NCBI GenBank assembly: GCA_017548275.1
Contig: JAFZAH010000042.1
Coordinates: 1 to 64,000 of the forward strand
Reading direction: 5' to 3'
Source: Prevotella sp.
GTDB taxonomy: Bacteria; Bacteroidota; Bacteroidia; Bacteroidales; Bacteroidaceae
DNA length: 64,000 nt
The notes below the pieces were generated by a model, which saw only the letters and a list, made by a program, of their open reading frames with translations, made no database searches and was not told the DNA's origin. This document shows positions 51,763 to 60,963 of the stretch, in pieces (position 1 is the first letter of the stretch; each line of letters opens with the position of its first letter). The position numbers were made by a program, and so were the translations under genes.

Positions 51763-54738
51763 CTATCCTTCTGAGTCTGACGGTAGGCTCACCACACCTT
51801 CTTGCTTTTTGCCGTCCATCATGATTTTCAGGGGATGGGGGAAGCGTACCACGCGCACATAGCCCGTCTCGTCGATGGCGGGCATGGCATCGAGAATGTC
51901 TTTTTGGAAGATGCCGTTTCCGGTGAAGGTGTTGATGGTAAAGTAGCCCACGCCGAACGAGGTGAGATTCTGGAAGAAATGTGTGCCCTGCGAGGGATCG
52001 ACACGGTAGTTCTTCAGTGCCACCTCGACAATGATGCGCGCAGCGCTGATGTGAGGCCATTTCACGGGGATGCCCAGCCAATAATCAGACGAGCCCCAGC
52101 GGCCCGGCCCCACCAGTACATAATTGCGTCCCTCGTCGAGGTAACGGCGGTTGATGCGCTCGATATGGTCGGCGATGGTGGGGTTGTTCGACGCGGTAAA
52201 CTCATCGTCGGTCTTCACATACACCACATCGGTCACATCCTCGCTGATGCCGTGGCCGAGCGAATTGTGCGAGCGCAGCAGGCACTGCTCGTCGGGGATG
52301 GAAAGAATATCCACATCCAACACCTGTTTGGCATCGACGATAGGACGTATCTGCAAGAGGTAGAACTCGCCAGTGCGGTCGTCGTTGATGTTGCAGGCAA
52401 ACTCTATCTCCACGGGGCGTCGCATGCTCTCTGCACCACGCGTCATGGCCAGTTGCATGATTTCCGGCAGTGGGAACACACCCTGTTGCAACACTCCGCT
52501 GAAGGTGATGACCTTGCGCCCGCCCTCATATATGCCGTCGCGTATCACCTGATCGTAAGGATCGAAGGTCGAAGCGATGTAATTGAGCGAGCGGTCTTTG
52601 TCGGCCTCCTTCACACGCAAGTTGAGGATATTGAAACCGTCATCGACCTTGAAGTCACTGCCCACATGTTCCATGTCGAGCGCATAGAAGCGTGTCTGCG
52701 TCTCGCGGAGTGCCGTTTCCATCTCACTGGTCTGCAACACTTGGTTGGGATGGTAAGGGCTGACACGCAACGTCTGTCCGCCATCGACGATGTATTTGCC
52801 CAGTCCGAGCGCCAAATTGGCAATGCCGTCCTCAGCCCGCTCGTCGCCGATGGGATAGTAATTGAGCGAACGCAGCACACCGCTGATATTGGGATAGAAA
52901 CGGCTGCCGTATTGATGACCTACCACCTCTTGCAGGATGACCGCCATCTTCTCCTGGTCGATGACGTTGCTCGTGGCGGTCATATAGGCTTTCGAGTCGC
53001 GGTAATAGACCGACGCATACACCGCCTTGATGGCACACGCCAACATGCTCAACATCTCGTATTTATCCTCGAGATAAGGTATCATGTAGGTGGAATAGAT
53101 GCCGGCGAAGGGCTGGTAGTGGGCGTCTTCGAGCAGCGATGACGAGCGCACCGCGATGGGGCACTTCGTGGCCTCGAAGAACGTGAAGAAGTCGGCAATG
53201 AGCGTGTCGGGCAACTGTGCTTTGAGGAAATGGCGGAGAATGAACTCATCGTCGGCATCCGACAATGCGACACGGTACAGGTCGTTGTTCTCCATGAACT
53301 GGTCGAAGAGGTCGGTGCAAAGCACCAGTGTCTTCGGAATGGACACCGTGGCGTTCTCAAACTGGTTGAACTCGGGATGGCGCTTGATGACATTGTCGAG
53401 GAAGGCCAGTCCCCTACCCTTTCCGCCAAGCGACCCCTCACCAATACGGGCAAAGTGGGCATATTTGTCGAACTTGCCGCGGTCGAACACCGCCACCACG
53501 CCGATGTTCTTCATTTTCCGGTACTGCACGATGGCGTCGAAAATAATCTGGCGGTGGGCATCCACATCCTGCAACTTATGCCATGTGACATGCTTCAGGA
53601 AGGCCGACACGGGGAAGATGGCACGGGCGGAGAGCCAACGGCTCACATGGTTGCGCGACACGTGATAGAGCATCGAGTCGCGCGGGATACGGAAGATGTT
53701 GTCCTGCAACTCCTTCAAGGTGCTCACACGCATAATCTCGTTGTGGGTGACTGGGTCACGGAAGATGAAGTCGCCGAAACCCATGTGCTCGGCTATCAGG
53801 TGACGCAGGTCGAGGTTGCGCGACTTGGAACTCTTGTTCACATAGTGGAACCGTTCTTTTTTCGCTTTCTCCTCGTTCTCCTCCTCAGCACTCTGCAGGA
53901 TGAGCGGCACATACTCATTACGCTCGCGGATGGTACGCAACAGACGGAAGCCCGCTTCTGGGTCTTTCACGCCCTCGCGCGGGAAGCGCACGTCGCTGAT
54001 GACGCCCTGTATATTGTCGTGATAGCGGTCGTAGAGGTCGAGCGCCTCCTCGTAAGTACGCGCCAGCACCACCTTGGGACGACCGCGCTTGCGTTGTGCG
54101 GCGGCGTGAGGGGTAAGCGCTTCGGTCGAGAAGTTCTTGCTCTGCACAAGGATATAATGGTAGAGGTTGGGCAGGATGGACGAGTAGAAACGGATGTTGT
54201 CCTCAACAAGGAGGATAACCTGTACACCCGCCTCAGCGATGTCATGGTCGATGTTCATGCGGTCCTCTATCAACTTGATGATGGAGAGGATGACATTGGT
54301 ATCGCCCAACCAGCAGAAGACATAGTCGAAGATGGAGAGGTCCTCGTCCTGCATGCGCCGCGTGATGCCGTGAGAAAACGGAGTGAGCACCACGCAGGGA
54401 ATGTCGGGGAAGTCGGCTTTCACGTCGCGGGCCACAGAGAAGGCGTCGTTGTCGGCATTACCCGGCATACAAATCACCAAGTTAATCTCCGTCATTTCCA
54501 TCACATGACGAGCCTCCTCGGTGGTGCTGACCTGCGTAAACGTAGGCGGATAGCGCAGACCCAGTTCCATATATTCGTCAAACACCTTCTGATCGACGCG
54601 CCCGTCATCCTCCAACATGAACGCATCATAGGGATTGGCGATGATGAGCACGTTGGTGATACGCTTGGTCATGAGGTTGACAAACGACACGTCTTTCAAA
54701 AGAAACTTACTCCACTGTTCGGGTATCTTATCTTCCAT
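51763..54738 (-). CDS. Receiver-PPDK-like multidomain protein
   Basis: 991 residues from MEDKIPEQWSKF at 54738; residues before that derive from a CCC-rich intergenic repeat. Domains in order: a degenerate receiver-like region (about 25-160, lacking the Asp), a second receiver (about 180-320) with acid pair Glu179-Asp180, phosphoacceptor Asp249 in GVISDVRFP and Lys302, then a PEP/pyruvate-binding ATP-grasp (PPDK_N) domain (about 460-830; LGGKGRGLAF, CPIAVRSSSLLEDA). A final 150-residue domain has VLVGPGRWGSSDYWLGIPV. The phosphohistidine and PEP-binding domains of PEP synthase are absent. Often annotated PEP synthase, but the domains do not support that. It may be a phospho-regulated ATP-grasp enzyme. 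Substrate unknown. Confidence 0.85.
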   Translation of the reverse strand: MEDKIPEQWSKFLLKDVSFVNLMTKRITNVLIIANPYDAFMLEDDGRVDQKVFDEYMELGLRYPPTFTQVSTTEEARHVMEMTEINLVICMPGNADNDAFSVARDVKADFPDIPCVVLTPFSHGITRRMQDEDLSIFDYVFCWLGDTNVILSIIKLIEDRMNIDHDIAEAGVQVILLVEDNIRFYSSILPNLYHYILVQSKNFSTEALTPHAAAQRKRGRPKVVLARTYEEALDLYDRYHDNIQGVISDVRFPREGVKDPEAGFRLLRTIRERNEYVPLILQSAEEENEEKAKKERFHYVNKSSKSRNLDLRHLIAEHMGFGDFIFRDPVTHNEIMRVSTLKELQDNIFRIPRDSMLYHVSRNHVSRWLSARAIFPVSAFLKHVTWHKLQDVDAHRQIIFDAIVQYRKMKNIGVVAVFDRGKFDKYAHFARIGEGSLGGKGRGLAFLDNVIKRHPEFNQFENATVSIPKTLVLCTDLFDQFMENNDLYRVALSDADDEFILRHFLKAQLPDTLIADFFTFFEATKCPIAVRSSSLLEDAHYQPFAGIYSTYMIPYLEDKYEMLSMLACAIKAVYASVYYRDSKAYMTATSNVIDQEKMAVILQEVVGHQYGSRFYPNISGVLRSLNYYPIGDERAEDGIANLALGLGKYIVDGGQTLRVSPYHPNQVLQTSEMETALRETQTRFYALDMEHVGSDFKVDDGFNILNLRVKEADKDRSLNYIASTFDPYDQVIRDGIYEGGRKVITFSGVLQQGVFPLPEIMQLAMTRGAESMRRPVEIEFACNINDDRTGEFYLLQIRPIVDAKQVLDVDILSIPDEQCLLRSHNSLGHGISEDVTDVVYVKTDDEFTASNNPTIADHIERINRRYLDEGRNYVLVGPGRWGSSDYWLGIPVKWPHISAARIIVEVALKNYRVDPSQGTHFFQNLTSFGVGYFTINTFTGNGIFQKDILDAMPAIDETGYVRVVRFPHPLKIMMDGKKQEGVVSLPSDSEG

Positions 54739-55131
54739 AGTATGAGCCTCCCCCGCGCCCCCTCCCAAGTAGGGAGACACTGATTAGGGTATTATTAGTT
54801 GTTTATTACTTTGTCGTTATTGCAATCAGGATTTCCGGGGCTTCCGGAGAATGAATTGTCAATTATGAATTAAACCCACCCCGGCCCTCCCCAAGGGAGG
54901 GGGAGATTATTGTGAATTATGAATTGTCAATTGTGAATAGTATCCGTGCAAAAGTAGTAAAAAAATGTGGAAAGGAAGTGAGACGTGAAACAAAAAAAAG
55001 GCAGAATGACAAAAAGGCAGAGAAAAGGCTAAAAAAAACTCGTTTTTATTTGGAGCATATCGGAATAATCTCTATATTTGCATGGTCTTTTGACACTATG
55101 TAACACGTTAACCTAATAAATATTATTTACT
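54739..55131. other. Intergenic region with CCC elements, word repeats and the gdhA promoter
   Basis: 393 bases without a gene. CCCCCTCCCAAGTAGGGAG (about 54758-54778) and CCCTCCCCAAGGGAGGGGG (about 54885-54905) are hairpins of the CCCTCCC class. GAATTGTCAATTATG words fill 54850-54945. The promoter TTTG 55049-55052, 20 bases, TATATTTG 55073-55080 belongs to gdhA. Confidence 0.65.
55049..55080 (+). promoter_or_regulatory. Promoter of gdhA
   Basis: TTTG at 55049-55052 and TATATTTG at 55073-55080 with a spacing of 20 bases; the leader is about 45 bases long. Confidence 0.7.
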
Positions 55132-56469
55132 ATGGAAGTTGAGAAAATTATGCATGCCCTGGAGCAGAAGCATCCAGGCGAGGCCGAGTATTTGCAGGCG
55201 GTAAGAGAAGTGCTTATCTCTGTAAAAGACGTTTACAACCAGCATCCTGAATTTGAGCGCGCCAAACTGATTGAGCGCATCGTGGAACCCGAGCGTATCC
55301 TTACGTTCCGTGTACCCTGGACCGACGACAAGGGCGAGGTACATGTCAATCTGGGATACCGCGTGCAGTTCAACAGCGCCATTGGCCCGTACAAAGGCGG
55401 TCTGCGCTTCCACCCGTCTGTGAACCTCTCCATTCTGAAATTCTTAGGCTTCGAGCAGACATTCAAAAACGCTCTTACCACACTGCCCATGGGCGGCGGC
55501 AAGGGCGGCAGTGACTTCTCTATCCGCGGACGCAGCGACGCCGAGGTGATGCGTTTCTGCCAAGCCTTTATGACTGAACTGTACAAGGTGATTGGTCCCG
55601 ACATGGACGTGCCCGCAGGCGATATCGGCGTGGGCGGACGTGAAATCGGCTACCTCTTCGGCATGTACAAGAAACTGACGCACGAGTGGCACGGTGTGCT
55701 CACCGGCAAAGGACTGGAATGGGGCGGCAGCCGCATACGCCCCGAGGCTACCGGATTCGGCGCACTCTACTTCGTGAACCAGATGTTGGAGACTCACGGC
55801 ATCGACATCAAGGGTAAGACCGTGGCTATCAGCGGATTCGGAAATGTGGCTTGGGGCGCTGCCACCAAGGCTACACAATTGGGCGCGAAGGTCATCACCA
55901 TCAGCGGACCCGACGGTTACATCTACGATCCCGAAGGTGTCAGCGGCGAGAAGATTGACTATATGCTCGAACTGCGCGCCAGCGGCAACGACATCTGCAA
56001 ACCTTATGCAGACGAGTTCCCCGAGGCTACATTCGTACCGGGCAAGAAACCGTGGGAGGTGAAGTGCGACATCGCTCTGCCTTGCGCCACACAAAACGAA
56101 CTCAACGGCGACGACGCCGATATGTTGCTGGCCAACAAGCCGTTGTGCGTGGCTGAGGTGTCGAACATGGGTTGCACCGCCGAAGCCGCAGAGAAGTTCG
56201 TCGCAGCGAAGATGCTGTTCGCACCGGGCAAGGCTGTCAACGCCGGCGGCGTGGCAACATCAGGACTGGAGATGACGCAGAACTCGATGCGCCTGAACTG
56301 GAGCGAGAAAGAGGTGGACGAGAAACTGCACTACATCATGCACTCCATCCACGACGCTTGCGTGAAATACGGCAAACAGCCCGACGGCTACATCGACTAC
56401 GTGAAGGGCGCCAACATCGCCGGCTTCATGAAAGTGGCCAACGCCATGATGGCTCAGGGAATTGTTTAA
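55132..56469 (+). CDS. gdhA: NADP-type glutamate dehydrogenase
   Basis: 445 residues, the usual length of hexameric class I GDH. PMGGGKGGSDF holds the active Lys124. Substrate-binding signatures are GGLRFHPSVNLS and DMDVPAGDIGVGGREIG; the nucleotide fold has AISGFGNVAWGAA. It fixes ammonia into 2-oxoglutarate in the cytoplasm. It has its own promoter and a long perfect terminator 66 bases after the stop. Coenzyme type is inferred from length and the class I signature, not confirmed. Confidence 0.96.
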   Translation: MEVEKIMHALEQKHPGEAEYLQAVREVLISVKDVYNQHPEFERAKLIERIVEPERILTFRVPWTDDKGEVHVNLGYRVQFNSAIGPYKGGLRFHPSVNLSILKFLGFEQTFKNALTTLPMGGGKGGSDFSIRGRSDAEVMRFCQAFMTELYKVIGPDMDVPAGDIGVGGREIGYLFGMYKKLTHEWHGVLTGKGLEWGGSRIRPEATGFGALYFVNQMLETHGIDIKGKTVAISGFGNVAWGAATKATQLGAKVITISGPDGYIYDPEGVSGEKIDYMLELRASGNDICKPYADEFPEATFVPGKKPWEVKCDIALPCATQNELNGDDADMLLANKPLCVAEVSNMGCTAEAAEKFVAAKMLFAPGKAVNAGGVATSGLEMTQNSMRLNWSEKEVDEKLHYIMHSIHDACVKYGKQPDGYIDYVKGANIAGFMKVANAMMAQGIV

Positions 56470-56483
56470 GAAGCCACCAACAG

Positions 56484-56516
56484 CCCCCACCCCGACCCTC
56501 CCCGAGTGGAGGGAGT
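56484..56516. repeat. CCCTCCC hairpin element
   Basis: CCCACCCCGACCCTCCCC ... GGAGGGAGTGGTTA directly after gdhA, of the same class as copies A and B. Confidence 0.6.
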
Positions 56517-56534
56517 GGTTACTAAAAGATAATG

Positions 56535-56572
56535 AAATGAGGTGAGAGAATGTCTGTTCTCTCACCTCATTT
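56535..56572. terminator. Terminator of gdhA
   Basis: Perfect 16-bp stem AAATGAGGTGAGAGAA / TTCTCTCACCTCATTT, loop TGTCTG, followed by GTTTTG. Confidence 0.9.
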
Positions 56573-56693
56573 GTTTTGGGGGTTATAGTTATACGTGGAT
56601 GCATCTGTGGGGTCGGCGCTCATCAAATGCGCTATTTTCGTGCGCCCCCTCCATGATTCTTTTACAAACAACGGGAAAGCATTTTAAAAAATA
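56573..56693. other. Intergenic stretch between gdhA and the ribosomal operon end
   Basis: No gene. Contains a G/C-rich stretch (GTGGGGTCGGCGCTC) and nothing else I recognise. Confidence 0.4.
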
Positions 56694-56724
56694 ATAGAGA
56701 CGCCATTCTGCATGGCGTCTCTAT
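56694..56724 (-). terminator. Terminator of the ribosomal protein operon
   Basis: Perfect 13-bp stem ATAGAGACGCCAT / ATGGCGTCTCTAT with a 5-base loop, then TTATTTT on the minus strand, 26 bases after rplQ. Confidence 0.92.
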
Positions 56725-56749
56725 TTGGATTGTTGTTCTTGACAGATGA

Positions 56750-57235
56750 TTACTCAGCCTTCTCCTCTGCTGCGGGAGCCTCTGCGGCTGCCTCAACGGG
56801 GGCTTCAGCCTTGGCGGTAGACTTGCGGCTACGACGTGTTTTCTTCGCTGCTGACTTGGGAGTCTTGAGCATGTTCTCGTCGAAGTCGACCAGTTCGATG
56901 AAGCAGACGGAAGCGCCGTCGCCCTTGCGGGTGCCGAGTTTGATGATTCGGGTGTAACCGCCGGGACGGTCGCCGACCTTCTCAGAGATGTTCTTGAAGA
57001 GTTCGGTCACGGCATATTTGTTCTGCAGGTAACTGAACACCACGCGTCGCGAATTGGTAGTGTCGTCTTTCGAACGGGTGATAAGCGGCTCGACATACTG
57101 TTTGAGCGCTTTCGCCTTGGCGAGAGTCGTAGTGATTCTTTTGTGCATGATCAGCGAGATGGCCATGTTCGCGAGCATTGCCTGACGGTGGTCTGCAGTA
57201 CGACTCAGATGGTTGAATTTTTTATTGTGTCTCAT
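56750..57235 (-). CDS. rplQ: 50S ribosomal protein L17
   Basis: 161 residues. [25 protein letters not shown] is cut short here for length but is a typical L17 start; the body includes [15 protein letters not shown]. An Ala/Glu-rich tail of about 40 residues is longer than in E. coli (127 residues). It is last in the operon, 8 bases after rpoA, before the terminator. Confidence 0.96.
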   Translation of the reverse strand: MRHNKKFNHLSRTADHRQAMLANMAISLIMHKRITTTLAKAKALKQYVEPLITRSKDDTTNSRRVVFSYLQNKYAVTELFKNISEKVGDRPGGYTRIIKLGTRKGDGASVCFIELVDFDENMLKTPKSAAKKTRRSRKSTAKAEAPVEAAAEAPAAEEKAE

Positions 57236-57242
57236 TTTTCAA

Positions 57243-58235
57243 TTAATCTTGATTTAATTTGTACTTTGAAATGTCAGTTCCAAACGACAGATTCAGACTC
57301 TCGAGCAAATCATCAAGCTCTGAAAGCGATTTCTTACCGAAGTTGCGGAATTTCAAGAGGTCGGTCTTGTTGTACTGAACGAGGTCGCCCAGTGTCTCGA
57401 CGTCGGCTGCCTTGAGGCAGTTGAGCGCGCGCACTGAGAGGTTCATGTCGACGAGACGTGTCTTGAGCAACTGGCGCATGTGGAGCACTTCCTCGTCGAA
57501 CTCCTGGTTGCCTTCTGCTTCGGGATTCTCGAGTGTGATCTTCTCGTCGCTGAAGAGCATGAAGTGGTAGATGAGGGTTTTAGCGGCTTCTTTGAGCGCG
57601 TCTTTCGGGTGAATGGAACCGTCCGTAGTCACTTCCAACACGAGTTTGTCGTAGTCGGTTTTCTGCTCGACACGATAGGGCTCGACGGTGTATTTGACGT
57701 TGCGGATAGGGGTGTAGATAGAATCGATTGGAATTACGTTGACATCGGTGCAGAACTCACGGTTCTCATCAGCGGGCACGTAGCCACGTCCTTTGTTGAT
57801 TGTGATATCGATCTGCATCGAGGCTTTTGCATCTAAATGACAAATCACCAAATCAGGGTTTAACACTTCAAATCCAGTCAGATATTTATCGATATCGCCG
57901 GCTTTGAACTCGGTGGAGTTCTCAACGGTGATACTAACTTTATCGTTCTCGAATTCTTCTACTACTTGCTTGAATCGCACTTGTTTGAGATTCAAAATAA
58001 TGTTGGTGACATCCTCTTTTACTCCGGGTACAGATGAGAACTCATGCTCGACACCACTGATTTTGATGGTGTTGATAGCATAGCCTTCGAGTGACGAGAG
58101 GAGAATGCGACGGAGTGAGTTTCCGATGGTGACACCGAAACCCGGCTCGAGCGGACGGAATTCGAACTTGCCGAATTTGTCGTCTGCTTCCAACATTACA
58201 ACTTTGTCAGGTTTTTGAAATGCTAATATCGCCAT
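57243..58235 (-). CDS. rpoA: RNA polymerase alpha subunit
   Basis: 330 residues. The N-terminal assembly domain contains [20 protein letters not shown] and [17 protein letters not shown]. The C-terminal DNA-contacting domain holds [20 protein letters not shown] and [13 protein letters not shown]. It lies between rpsD (11 bases) and rplQ, in the conserved order. Confidence 0.97.
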   Translation of the reverse strand: MAILAFQKPDKVVMLEADDKFGKFEFRPLEPGFGVTIGNSLRRILLSSLEGYAINTIKISGVEHEFSSVPGVKEDVTNIILNLKQVRFKQVVEEFENDKVSITVENSTEFKAGDIDKYLTGFEVLNPDLVICHLDAKASMQIDITINKGRGYVPADENREFCTDVNVIPIDSIYTPIRNVKYTVEPYRVEQKTDYDKLVLEVTTDGSIHPKDALKEAAKTLIYHFMLFSDEKITLENPEAEGNQEFDEEVLHMRQLLKTRLVDMNLSVRALNCLKAADVETLGDLVQYNKTDLLKFRNFGKKSLSELDDLLESLNLSFGTDISKYKLNQD

Positions 58236-58246
58236 TGATTTAATGA

Positions 58247-58852
58247 TTATTTAGAGTACAACTCAACGATTAACTGTTCCTTAATATTCTCGGGGATGTC
58301 GGCGCGCTCCGGTTTGTGGAGGAATTTACCGCTCCTTGTGTTTTCATCCCACTCGATCCAGGGGTACTTGCTGTGATTGAATCCGGCGAGTGCAGCCTCA
58401 ATTACCTCAAGCGACTTTGATTTTTCGCGTACACCGACCACCTGTCCCGGTTTGACAGAATAAGAAGGAATGTTAACCACTTGGCCATCAACGACGATGT
58501 GCTTATGGCCAACGAGTTGTCGGGCAGCGGCGCGTGTGGGTGCGATACCCATACGGAAGACGACGTTGTCCAGACGGCTCTCGAGGTTCTGGAGCAGCAC
58601 CTCACCGGTGATGCCGTCAGCCTTTGCAGCCTTCTCAAACATGTTACGGAACTGGCGCTCAAGCACTCCGTAAGTGTACTTGGCCTTTTGCTTCTCTGCC
58701 AACATGACTGCGTACTCCGACTGTTTGCGGCGACGGTTGTTGCCATGCTGTCCGGGAGGGAAGTTTCTCCGGGACAAAACTTTGTCCGGTCCGAAGATGG
58801 GTTCACCAAATCGGCGGGCAATTTTTGATTTCGGTCCAATATATCTTGCCAT
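58247..58852 (-). CDS. rpsD: 30S ribosomal protein S4
   Basis: 201 residues from [14 protein letters not shown] at 58852; a Met six codons earlier is in frame but MARY is the conserved start. S4 signatures include [10 protein letters not shown] and the S4 RNA-binding domain [22 protein letters not shown]. Binds 16S rRNA early in 30S assembly. Confidence 0.97.
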   Translation of the reverse strand: MARYIGPKSKIARRFGEPIFGPDKVLSRRNFPPGQHGNNRRRKQSEYAVMLAEKQKAKYTYGVLERQFRNMFEKAAKADGITGEVLLQNLESRLDNVVFRMGIAPTRAAARQLVGHKHIVVDGQVVNIPSYSVKPGQVVGVREKSKSLEVIEAALAGFNHSKYPWIEWDENTRSGKFLHKPERADIPENIKEQLIVELYSK

Positions 58853-58946
58853 AACTTTGATAAATTTCAAAAACGTGGAGCGGTATGCGCTTCTCCGCTT
58901 TTGTCATTTTAATACTTAAAATTGATAATCTGTTTGATAATGAAAA

Positions 58947-59336
58947 TTACACGCGGCGGCGCTTCGGAGGGCGGCAGCCGTTGTGCGGCAGCGGAGTGAC
59001 GTCGATAATCTCTGTGACTTCGATACCTGCTCCGTGGATGGCGCGGATGGCGGACTCACGTCCGTTTCCGGGACCCTTGACGTATGCCTTCACTTTGCGG
59101 AGACCGAGGTCGTAAGCCACTTTGGCGCAATCCTCGGCAGCCATCTGTGCAGCATAGGGAGTGTTTTTCTTTGAACCGCGGAATCCCATCTTACCGGCTG
59201 ACGACCATGAGATGACCTGACCCTCGCTGTTGGCCAAAGACACGATAATATTGTTGAAAGAGCTGTGGACGTGCAACTGTCCGAGAGCATCAACCTTTAC
59301 ATTTCTTTTCTTAGAAGTGACTGTTTTCTTTGCCAT
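58947..59336 (-). CDS. rpsK: 30S ribosomal protein S11
   Basis: 129 residues. [40 protein letters not shown] and [17 protein letters not shown] are S11 signatures. Preceded by rpsM and followed by rpsD in the alpha-operon order. Confidence 0.97.
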   Translation of the reverse strand: MAKKTVTSKKRNVKVDALGQLHVHSSFNNIIVSLANSEGQVISWSSAGKMGFRGSKKNTPYAAQMAAEDCAKVAYDLGLRKVKAYVKGPGNGRESAIRAIHGAGIEVTEIIDVTPLPHNGCRPPKRRRV

Positions 59337-59355
59337 GACAATTCTAAATTAAGTG

Positions 59356-59386
59356 TTTGTGAATTGATAATTGTGAATTGTTAATT
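59356..59386. repeat. GAATTGATAATTGTGAATT word repeat between rpsK and rpsM
   Basis: A short copy of the GAATTGTGAATT words, here within the ribosomal operon, immediately after the rpsM stop region. Confidence 0.45.
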
Positions 59387-59765
59387 ACTTGGTGGCCTTC
59401 TTCTTGTTAGCGACAGTCTTCTTCTTACCTTTACGGGTACGGGCATTGTTTTTGGTACTTTGGCCGCGCACGGGAAGACCGTTACGATGACGCACACCAC
59501 GATAGCAGCCGATATCCATCAACCGCTTGATGTTCATCTGAATCTCTGAACGGAGATCACCTTCAACTTTAAACTCAGCGCCGATAATTTCGCGGATTTT
59601 AGCTGCCTGGTCATCGGTCCATTCATTGACCTTCAGGTCACGGCTTACGCCAGCCTTGTCCAATATCTTTGCTGAACTACTTCGACCTATACCGTAGATA
59701 TAAGTCAATGCGATTTCGCCACGCTTATTCTGGGGCAAATCTACTCCAACAATTCTTATTGCCAT
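59385..59765 (-). CDS. rpsM: 30S ribosomal protein S13
   Basis: 126 residues. [20 protein letters not shown] at the start, [17 protein letters not shown] in the middle, [16 protein letters not shown] at about residue 95, and a basic tail. Lies between rpmJ and rpsK. Confidence 0.97.
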   Translation of the reverse strand: MAIRIVGVDLPQNKRGEIALTYIYGIGRSSSAKILDKAGVSRDLKVNEWTDDQAAKIREIIGAEFKVEGDLRSEIQMNIKRLMDIGCYRGVRHRNGLPVRGQSTKNNARTRKGKKKTVANKKKATK

Positions 59766-59800
59766 TTGTTTGAAAAAAATAAAATGTTTTGTTTAGATAC

Positions 59801-59917
59801 TTAACCCTGACGCAGTTTATACTTGGGGTTTTTCTTGTTAATCACATACAGGCGTCCCTTGCGGCGCACGAGTTTGCATTCCGGGGTACGCGGTTTTACA
59901 GATGCTCTTGTCTTCAT
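59801..59917 (-). CDS. rpmJ: 50S ribosomal protein L36
   Basis: 38 residues, too short for a usual length cut-off. It begins [20 protein letters not shown] and ends PKYKLRQG. The zinc ligands of most L36 proteins are reduced to one Cys (residue 14), which is the Cys-minus type frequent in Bacteroidetes. Lies between infA and rpsM, as in the spc operon. Confidence 0.95.
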   Translation of the reverse strand: MKTRASVKPRTPECKLVRRKGRLYVINKKNPKYKLRQG

Positions 59918-59932
59918 ATTATTTTCAATAGT

Positions 59933-60151
59933 TTATTTGTATCTGAAAACGATTCTTCCCTTTGTCAGGTCGTAGGGGCTCATTTCCACCTTGACCTTGT
60001 CGCCGGGTAGGATTTTGATGTAGTGCATTCTCATTTTCCCTGAGATGTGCGCGGTGATTTGCACCTCGTTTTCCAATTCCACACGGAACATAGCGTTTGA
60101 CAACGCCTCGATTATCGTCCCGTCCACTTCAATAGCGGATTGTTTTGCCAT
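59933..60151 (-). CDS. infA: Translation initiation factor IF-1
   Basis: 72 residues. [20 protein letters not shown] and [20 protein letters not shown] are the conserved OB-fold. Located behind map and ahead of rpmJ. Confidence 0.97.
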   Translation of the reverse strand: MAKQSAIEVDGTIIEALSNAMFRVELENEVQITAHISGKMRMHYIKILPGDKVKVEMSPYDLTKGRIVFRYK

Positions 60152-60160
60152 AACTCTTGT

Positions 60161-60952
60161 TTAATTCTTTTGATTTTCTATTTCTTCAAACGTTGATAAA
60201 ATCTCGGCTTCGCCGCGCCTCACCGCCAGTGTGTGCTCGAAATGAGCGGCAGGTTTGCCGTCGCGGGTGCGTATGCTCCAGCGGTCTTCGTCGAGATAGA
60301 CCGCTTTGTCGCCCATGGTAATCATGGGCTCGATGGCGATGCACATGCCGGCTTTCAGCATTTTGCCGTTCCCCGCCCGTCCGTAGTTGGGCACCTGCGG
60401 TTCTTCGTGCATCTCGCGTCCTATACCGTGCCCGGTCAGTTCGCGCACCACTCCGTAGCCGTAACTCTCGCAATGGTCTTGCACGGCTGCGCCGATGTCG
60501 CCCAGATGCTTGCCGGCGCGTGCGTTGTCAATGCCTTTGTACAAGGCCTCTTTCGTCACGCGCAGCAACTCTCTCACTTCGTCGCTCACCTCGCCCACGC
60601 AGAATGTGTAGGCAGAGTCGCCGTTGAAGCCGTTGAGCAGCGTGCCGCAGTCGATGGAGATGATATCGCCCTCGCGCAGCACTGTCTGAGCCGAAGGGAT
60701 GCCGTGTACCACCACATCATTTACCGAAGTGCAGATGGATGCCGGAAACGGCTTCCCGTAGGGGTTGGGGAAGTTTTTGAATGTAGGCACTGCCCCGTGG
60801 TCGCGTATGAATTCCTCGGCTATGGTGTCGAGTTGCAACGTGGTCACCCCCGGTTTGATATGTTTGGCCAATTCGGCAAGCGTTTTACCGACGAGTCGGT
60901 TCGCTTGCCGCATTAACTCGATTTCATCTTCCGTTTTGAGATAGATACTCAT
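60161..60952 (-). CDS. map: Type I methionine aminopeptidase
   Basis: 263 residues. Metal ligands Asp101, Asp112, His175 (GHGIG), Glu208 and Glu239 are all present. It removes the initiator Met from nascent proteins. It sits between secY and infA, usual for the spc operon in many bacteria. Confidence 0.97.
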   Translation of the reverse strand: MSIYLKTEDEIELMRQANRLVGKTLAELAKHIKPGVTTLQLDTIAEEFIRDHGAVPTFKNFPNPYGKPFPASICTSVNDVVVHGIPSAQTVLREGDIISIDCGTLLNGFNGDSAYTFCVGEVSDEVRELLRVTKEALYKGIDNARAGKHLGDIGAAVQDHCESYGYGVVRELTGHGIGREMHEEPQVPNYGRAGNGKMLKAGMCIAIEPMITMGDKAVYLDEDRWSIRTRDGKPAAHFEHTLAVRRGEAEILSTFEEIENQKN

Positions 60953-60963
60953 AAAAGAAAGAG

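Noticed and set aside
53230-54783. Plus-strand frame of 517 codons
   Set aside because: Antisense to the receiver-PPDK-like gene, with His/Val-rich composition and no motif.
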